NCBI GenBank assembly: GCA_002441125.1 | Contig: DJVI01000011.1 | Coordinates: 27,676 to 91,675 of the forward strand | Direction of reading: 5' to 3' | DNA length: 64,000 nucleotides | Origin: Caldifarciminota bacterium UBA6260 | Lineage (GTDB): Bacteria; Hydrothermota; 32-111 | Part shown: in pieces, positions 61,301 through 64,000 of the stretch | Position numbering within the stretch: position 1 is the first letter of the stretch | Layout of the letters: each line of letters starts with the position of its first letter | Made by a program: the position numbers and the translations under genes | The notes under the pieces: generated by a model | What the model was told of the DNA's origin: nothing | Database searches by the model: none | Seen by the model: only the letters and a program-made list of their open reading frames with translations

Positions 61301-62443
61301 TTTGAAAAGTTCAAGAGCCATCTCCTTTGGAAGACCGCATTGATATATCTTCAACTCTGGGCCAACAACAATAACACTTCTTCCAGAGTAATCCACCCTC
61401 TTTCCAAGTAGATTCTGTCTGAATCTTCCATTTTTACCTTTCAAAGAATCTGTCAAAGATTTTAAAGCTCTGTTACCTCTACCTTTAATAGGTTTCCCTC
61501 TTTTTGTATTATCAAGTAAAGCATCAACAGATTCCTGAAGCATCCTTTTTTCATTTTTCAAAATTATCTCAGGAGCATTTGTCTGAATAAGGTTTTTCAA
61601 TCTATTGTTTCTCGAAATAACTCTTCTATAAAGATCGTTGAGATCGCTTGTTGCAAACCTGCCACCATCCAAAGCAACCAAAGGTCTAAGATCTGGTGGA
61701 ATAACAGGCAATCTAAAAAGTATCATCCATTCTGGTCTATTACCAGATTTTCTAAAAGATTCAACAAGCCTTAACCTTTTCAAAATCTTCTTCTTTTTAT
61801 CTGAACTATCACTTCCACTCTCATTCCTTATCTGCATTCTCAATTCTAATGAGAGTTCATCAAGATTTATATCTTTTAAAAGTTCGTATATAGCTTCGGC
61901 ACCCATCATAGCTTTAAAAGTATCACCGAACTGGTCAACAAGTTGTTGATACTTTTCCTCAGAAATAACATCACCTTTTGCAAGACCTGTCTTTCCCGGA
62001 TCTATAAGAGCGTAAGCGTTATAATAAAGAACCCTTTCAAGATCCTGAGTTTTCATATTCAAAAGTATTCCAATCCTACATGGAGTCGATTTGTAAAACC
62101 ATACATGTGCTATAGGGACAGCAAGTTCAATATGTCCCATCCTTTCCCTTCTAACTTTTGATAATGTTACCTCAACACCGCATCTTTCACAAACTATTCC
62201 TCGATATCTCACATGTTTATATTTACCACAGTTACATTCATAATCTTTAACAGGTCCAAATATCCTCTCACAGAAAAGCCCATCCCTTTCAGGTTTCTGT
62301 GTTCTATAATTTATCGTTTCCGCTTTTAAAACTTCACCACTTGAAAGTTGTAAAATTTTTTCAGGTGAAAGGAGTTTCAACTGTATATAATCAAAATCTA
62401 TAGGTCTGAGGATCTTTTTCTGTTTAATTTTATCTTCAGCCAT
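58349..62443 (-). CDS. rpoC: DNA-directed RNA polymerase beta' subunit
   Basis: A 1364-residue catalytic subunit. The N-terminal zinc ribbon has Cys70, Cys72, Cys85 and Cys88; the active-site Mg2+ loop NADFDGDQMAVH lies near residue 460-470; the second zinc site is around CEAKHGLCQKCYGR (about 858-871); GEPGTQLTLKTFHIGG marks the trigger-loop region. Length is normal for lineages without a large insertion. It starts 12 bases after rpoB. Confidence 0.98.
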   Translation of the reverse strand: MAEDKIKQKKILRPIDFDYIQLKLLSPEKILQLSSGEVLKAETINYRTQKPERDGLFCERIFGPVKDYECNCGKYKHVRYRGIVCERCGVEVTLSKVRRERMGHIELAVPIAHVWFYKSTPCRIGILLNMKTQDLERVLYYNAYALIDPGKTGLAKGDVISEEKYQQLVDQFGDTFKAMMGAEAIYELLKDINLDELSLELRMQIRNESGSDSSDKKKKILKRLRLVESFRKSGNRPEWMILFRLPVIPPDLRPLVALDGGRFATSDLNDLYRRVISRNNRLKNLIQTNAPEIILKNEKRMLQESVDALLDNTKRGKPIKGRGNRALKSLTDSLKGKNGRFRQNLLGKRVDYSGRSVIVVGPELKIYQCGLPKEMALELFKPFIIQKLEERKIATGIKNAKKIIDAESKEVWKILEEIIEDHPVLLNRAPTLHRLGIQAFQPVLVEGKAIRLHPLVCTAFNADFDGDQMAVHIPLSYEARVEAKLLMLSANNLLSPAHGGPIVTPTHDMVVGMYYLTAKKDELAKDLGEKIIDSFEEAFYIYENKILKLHTPVKFVYKKQIFDTTIGRIIFNSFIPEKLRFINYTIDKKKLQKLLYDAFWNVSNREMIELLDNIKEKGFYFSTISGLTFGIDDMIVLKEKNEIIEKTQKEVDRINRDHSKGGTTTEKERFERVKNAWIEATNDIQKIVEKKLEEDRNGFNPIHMIVGSGARGNLEQVRQLIGIRGLMQRPQKKLTGEEVIETPVKSNFKEGLQVVEYFISTHGSRKGLTDTALKTAEAGYLTRKLVDVAQDVIITEEDCGTILGIEVTPIREKGVVKKLSELVEGRYSLEDVYGKDIEKGIIVHENEEITHEKALRLDEEGIEKIKIRSVLTCEAKHGLCQKCYGRNLATGRLVEIGEAVGVMAAQSIGEPGTQLTLKTFHIGGTAGGFAEETSIKSKEEGKVKFVHLKILKNEKGEDISSGKDARIQILDQENKIKYELNVPPASHLLVKDGQLVTKDTELFSRDPYAFVELSNHSGIVRYKDIKEEYNVKREVIGNDEINVVIGTKDKSLNPRLEIVDKSTGNILRTVGVKVGSYILVQNGQKVEPGTMIIKTPKSKSSTSDITGGLPRVTELFDARVPKDKAIISEVDGTVEIGETKKGTGDQTVYVITPNGSKKEYRIPRGKHILVYEGEEVKAGDKLCEGSVDPHDLMRIKDIGDVANFLMNQIQEVYRAQGVNIDNKHISVIIRQMIKYVKITDPGETDFIQGEIVEKKDVDLENERVRERGERPALYTRLLMGITKASLNSKSFISAASFQETTRVLTDAAINGNIDFLNGLKENVIIGNLLPAGTGFRKFRKIEDEQIDEISTDNEFYQQTSITEE

Positions 62444-62455
62444 TTTTTCTCCTTT

Positions 62456-64000
62456 TTATTCTAAAGATTCTTTTTTCTCGATGATATCTTCTTCTTTCAG
62501 ATCTTCCTCTTTTCCCAAAACAACATCAAGACATAAGCCGTTCATCTCTTTCACAAGAACATTGAATGCTGCAGGTAAACCCGGCTCAGGTGGATTCTTA
62601 CCTTTTACAATGGATTCGTAAAGATCTGTTCTACCTTTGACATCATCAGATTTTACAGTTAACATCTCCTGTAAAGTGTATGCTGCTCCATAAGCTTCAA
62701 GAGCCCAAACTTCCATTTCACCGAATCTCTGTCCACCGAACTGTGCCTTTCCACCAAGAGGCTGTTGGCTTATCAGAGAATAAGGGCCTGTTGCCCTTGC
62801 ATGTATTTTATCTTCAACCATATGTGAAAGTTTCAACATATACATGTTGCCAACTGTAACAGGTTCATCGAAAGGTTCTCCAGTTTTTCCATCATAAAGG
62901 ACCATCTTTCCTGTCGGATTTCCAACTTCGGAAAGAAGTTTTTTAATCTCTTCAATTGTTGCTCCCTCAAATACTGGTGAAGAATATTTTTCACCTTTCT
63001 TATATCCAACATATCCAAGTAAAGTTTCAAGAACTTGCCCTATGTTCATTCTGCTTGACACTCCAAGAGGGTTCAAAACTATATCTATAGGTGTTCCATC
63101 AGCCATGTATGGCATATCCTCAACAGGTACTATTTTTGCTATAACACCTTTGTTACCATGTCTTCCTGCGAGTTTGTCCCCAACCTGAATATTCCTTTTC
63201 TGTGCTATAAAGACCTTGACTATCTTTAAAACACCGTTAGGTAATTCATCACCGTGGAGTTGATCAACAGAATCTTCACCGATTCTATTTTTAATCTTAT
63301 TTATAGCGTTGCTTGCATCCCTTATTATCTTGTTCACTTTTTTGTAATTATCAGGTAAAACTTCCCTGTCAAAAATTATCTTTGAAAAATCAAGTTTCTT
63401 TATCATCTCAGGTGTAATTTTAGTTCCCTTTCTAATAACAACTTTGCCGTAAATATCTTTCAAAGATTCATTCAATTTTTTATCGACAAGCAACTCTTTA
63501 AGGTATTCGTTTCTTTTCTTAACTATTCTTTTTATCTTCTCTTCAACTTCCTTTATAAGTTGTTTTTCAACTATTTCCTTCTTTTTACTTTCCCTTGAAA
63601 GAACCCTAACATCAACAACTACTCCACTGATTCCTGGTGGAACTTTCAAGGATGTATCTCTGACATCACTCGCTTTTTCTCCAAATATAGCCCTTAGAAG
63701 TTTCTCCTCAGGAGTCAACTCTATCTCTCCTTTTGGAGTAACTTTTCCAACAAGAATATCACCAGGTTGTACCTTTGAACCTATCATTATAATTCCATTC
63801 GCATCGAGATTCGCTACAGCCTCTTCGCTTACACTCGGCAACTCCCTCGTGAACTCTTCTGGACCAAGTTTTGTTTCCCTTAAAACTATTTCAAGCTCTT
63901 TTATATGTATTGAAGTGAAAGCATCCTCTGTTAATAACCTTTCAGAAACAACTATAGCATCCTCTGTTAATAACCTTTCAGAAACAACTATAGCATCCTC
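62456..64000 (-). CDS. rpoB: DNA-directed RNA polymerase beta subunit, 3' part
   Basis: About 514 C-terminal residues; the frame is open to the window edge, so the gene continues beyond 64000. Conserved blocks are LGPEEFTREL, PEEKLLRAIFGEKASDVRDTSL, KLAGRHGNKGVI (active-site lysines), SRMNIGQVLETLLGY and the C-terminal GGKAQFGGQRFGEMEVWALEAYGA. At the edge, the active-centre segment EDAIVVSERLLT appears twice in tandem before EDAFTSIHI, where one copy is expected. This may be an assembly artefact. Confidence 0.96.
   Translation of the reverse strand, partial: EDAIVVSERLLTEDAIVVSERLLTEDAFTSIHIKELEIVLRETKLGPEEFTRELPSVSEEAVANLDANGIIMIGSKVQPGDILVGKVTPKGEIELTPEEKLLRAIFGEKASDVRDTSLKVPPGISGVVVDVRVLSRESKKKEIVEKQLIKEVEEKIKRIVKKRNEYLKELLVDKKLNESLKDIYGKVVIRKGTKITPEMIKKLDFSKIIFDREVLPDNYKKVNKIIRDASNAINKIKNRIGEDSVDQLHGDELPNGVLKIVKVFIAQKRNIQVGDKLAGRHGNKGVIAKIVPVEDMPYMADGTPIDIVLNPLGVSSRMNIGQVLETLLGYVGYKKGEKYSSPVFEGATIEEIKKLLSEVGNPTGKMVLYDGKTGEPFDEPVTVGNMYMLKLSHMVEDKIHARATGPYSLISQQPLGGKAQFGGQRFGEMEVWALEAYGAAYTLQEMLTVKSDDVKGRTDLYESIVKGKNPPEPGLPAAFNVLVKEMNGLCLDVVLGKEEDLKEEDIIEKKESLE
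63921..64000 (-). repeat. 36-base in-frame tandem repeat at the window edge within rpoB
   Basis: Two exact 36-base copies (63921-63956 and 63957-63992) and the first eight bases of a third (63993-64000). Each copy encodes E-D-A-I-V-V-S-E-R-L-L-T or its frame-shifted equivalent boundary. The conserved RpoB sequence has this segment only once. Confidence 0.95.

Noticed and set aside
63921..64000. CRISPR repeat of 36 bases
   Set aside because: Copies touch without spacers and lie in frame inside rpoB.

Overview
The window is AT-rich (by eye about one third G+C), gene-dense bacterial chromosome with no tRNA, rRNA, insertion sequence, prophage or CRISPR array that I can see. No gap between genes exceeds about 190 bases. 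Lipoprotein signals, an outer-membrane-type beta-barrel and a fimbrial-type chaperone point to a diderm. The gene set is that of an anaerobic, probably sodium-based amino acid fermenter: an Rnf complex, a biotin-dependent Na+-pumping decarboxylase and a complete histidine-to-glutamate route (hutH, hutU, hutI, fused ftcD). Archaeal-type phosphoglycerate mutase (apgM) and archease/RtcB are also present. This resembles uncultured low-GC phyla such as WOR-3, Hydrothermae or Cloacimonadota, but sequence reading alone cannot fix the phylum.

Layout. 74-4926 (minus): rseC-like gene and rnfBCDGEA; RnfB has only 100 residues. 5029-10610 (plus): an NtrC-type regulator, then a textbook sigma-54 promoter driving five genes: a receiver-like protein, two exported beta proteins (one a likely abundant subunit), a PapD-like chaperone and a beta-barrel with SdrD-like domains. 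This looks like a compact, non-classical chaperone/outer-membrane assembly system and is my main candidate for something undescribed. 10581-14527 (minus): sensor kinase, an NtrC-like regulator with an abnormal Walker B, and an amidohydrolase. 14565-18079 (minus): decarboxylase operon. 18147-20014: RtcB and archease. 20089-22677 (plus): SGNH hydrolase and an aminotransferase. 22708-34600 (minus): one tight ten-gene run, hutH-hutU-hutI-TPR-ATPase-TPR-ATPase-PHP-apgM-era. 34656-36251: a GT-C glycosyltransferase. 36384-40929 (plus): an arsenic/thiol-redox operon headed by a ferredoxin that seems to start with ATT, with three tandem repeats over its promoter. 40919-41918: flavodoxin and macrodomain. 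42107-43165: a polytopic membrane protein ending in a perfect pilin-like signature. 43155-49631 (minus): Ser/Thr kinase, two envelope proteins, a GAF sigma-54 activator and FtcD. 49682-54652: second glycosyltransferase, M29 aminopeptidase, DUF3467, ComEC, roadblock protein. 54649-64000 (minus): DnaJ-TPR, fusA, rpsG, rpsL, rpoC and the 3' part of rpoB, ending in a 36-base tandem repeat.

Two modes of initiation are visible. Genes inside operons carry Shine-Dalgarno sequences. At least nine first genes instead have a TTGA-type -35 box, a 16-17 base spacer and a TATAAT-type -10 box only 6-8 bases before the start codon, without a Shine-Dalgarno sequence, so their transcripts should be leaderless.

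How the genes work together: histidine would be turned into glutamate and one-carbon folate, reduced ferredoxin could be re-oxidised at Rnf with ion pumping, and decarboxylation of an acyl-CoA would pump Na+. Envelope functions (surface fibre, glycosylation, TPR/ExeA modules) sit under three separate sigma-54 activators and one Ser/Thr kinase.
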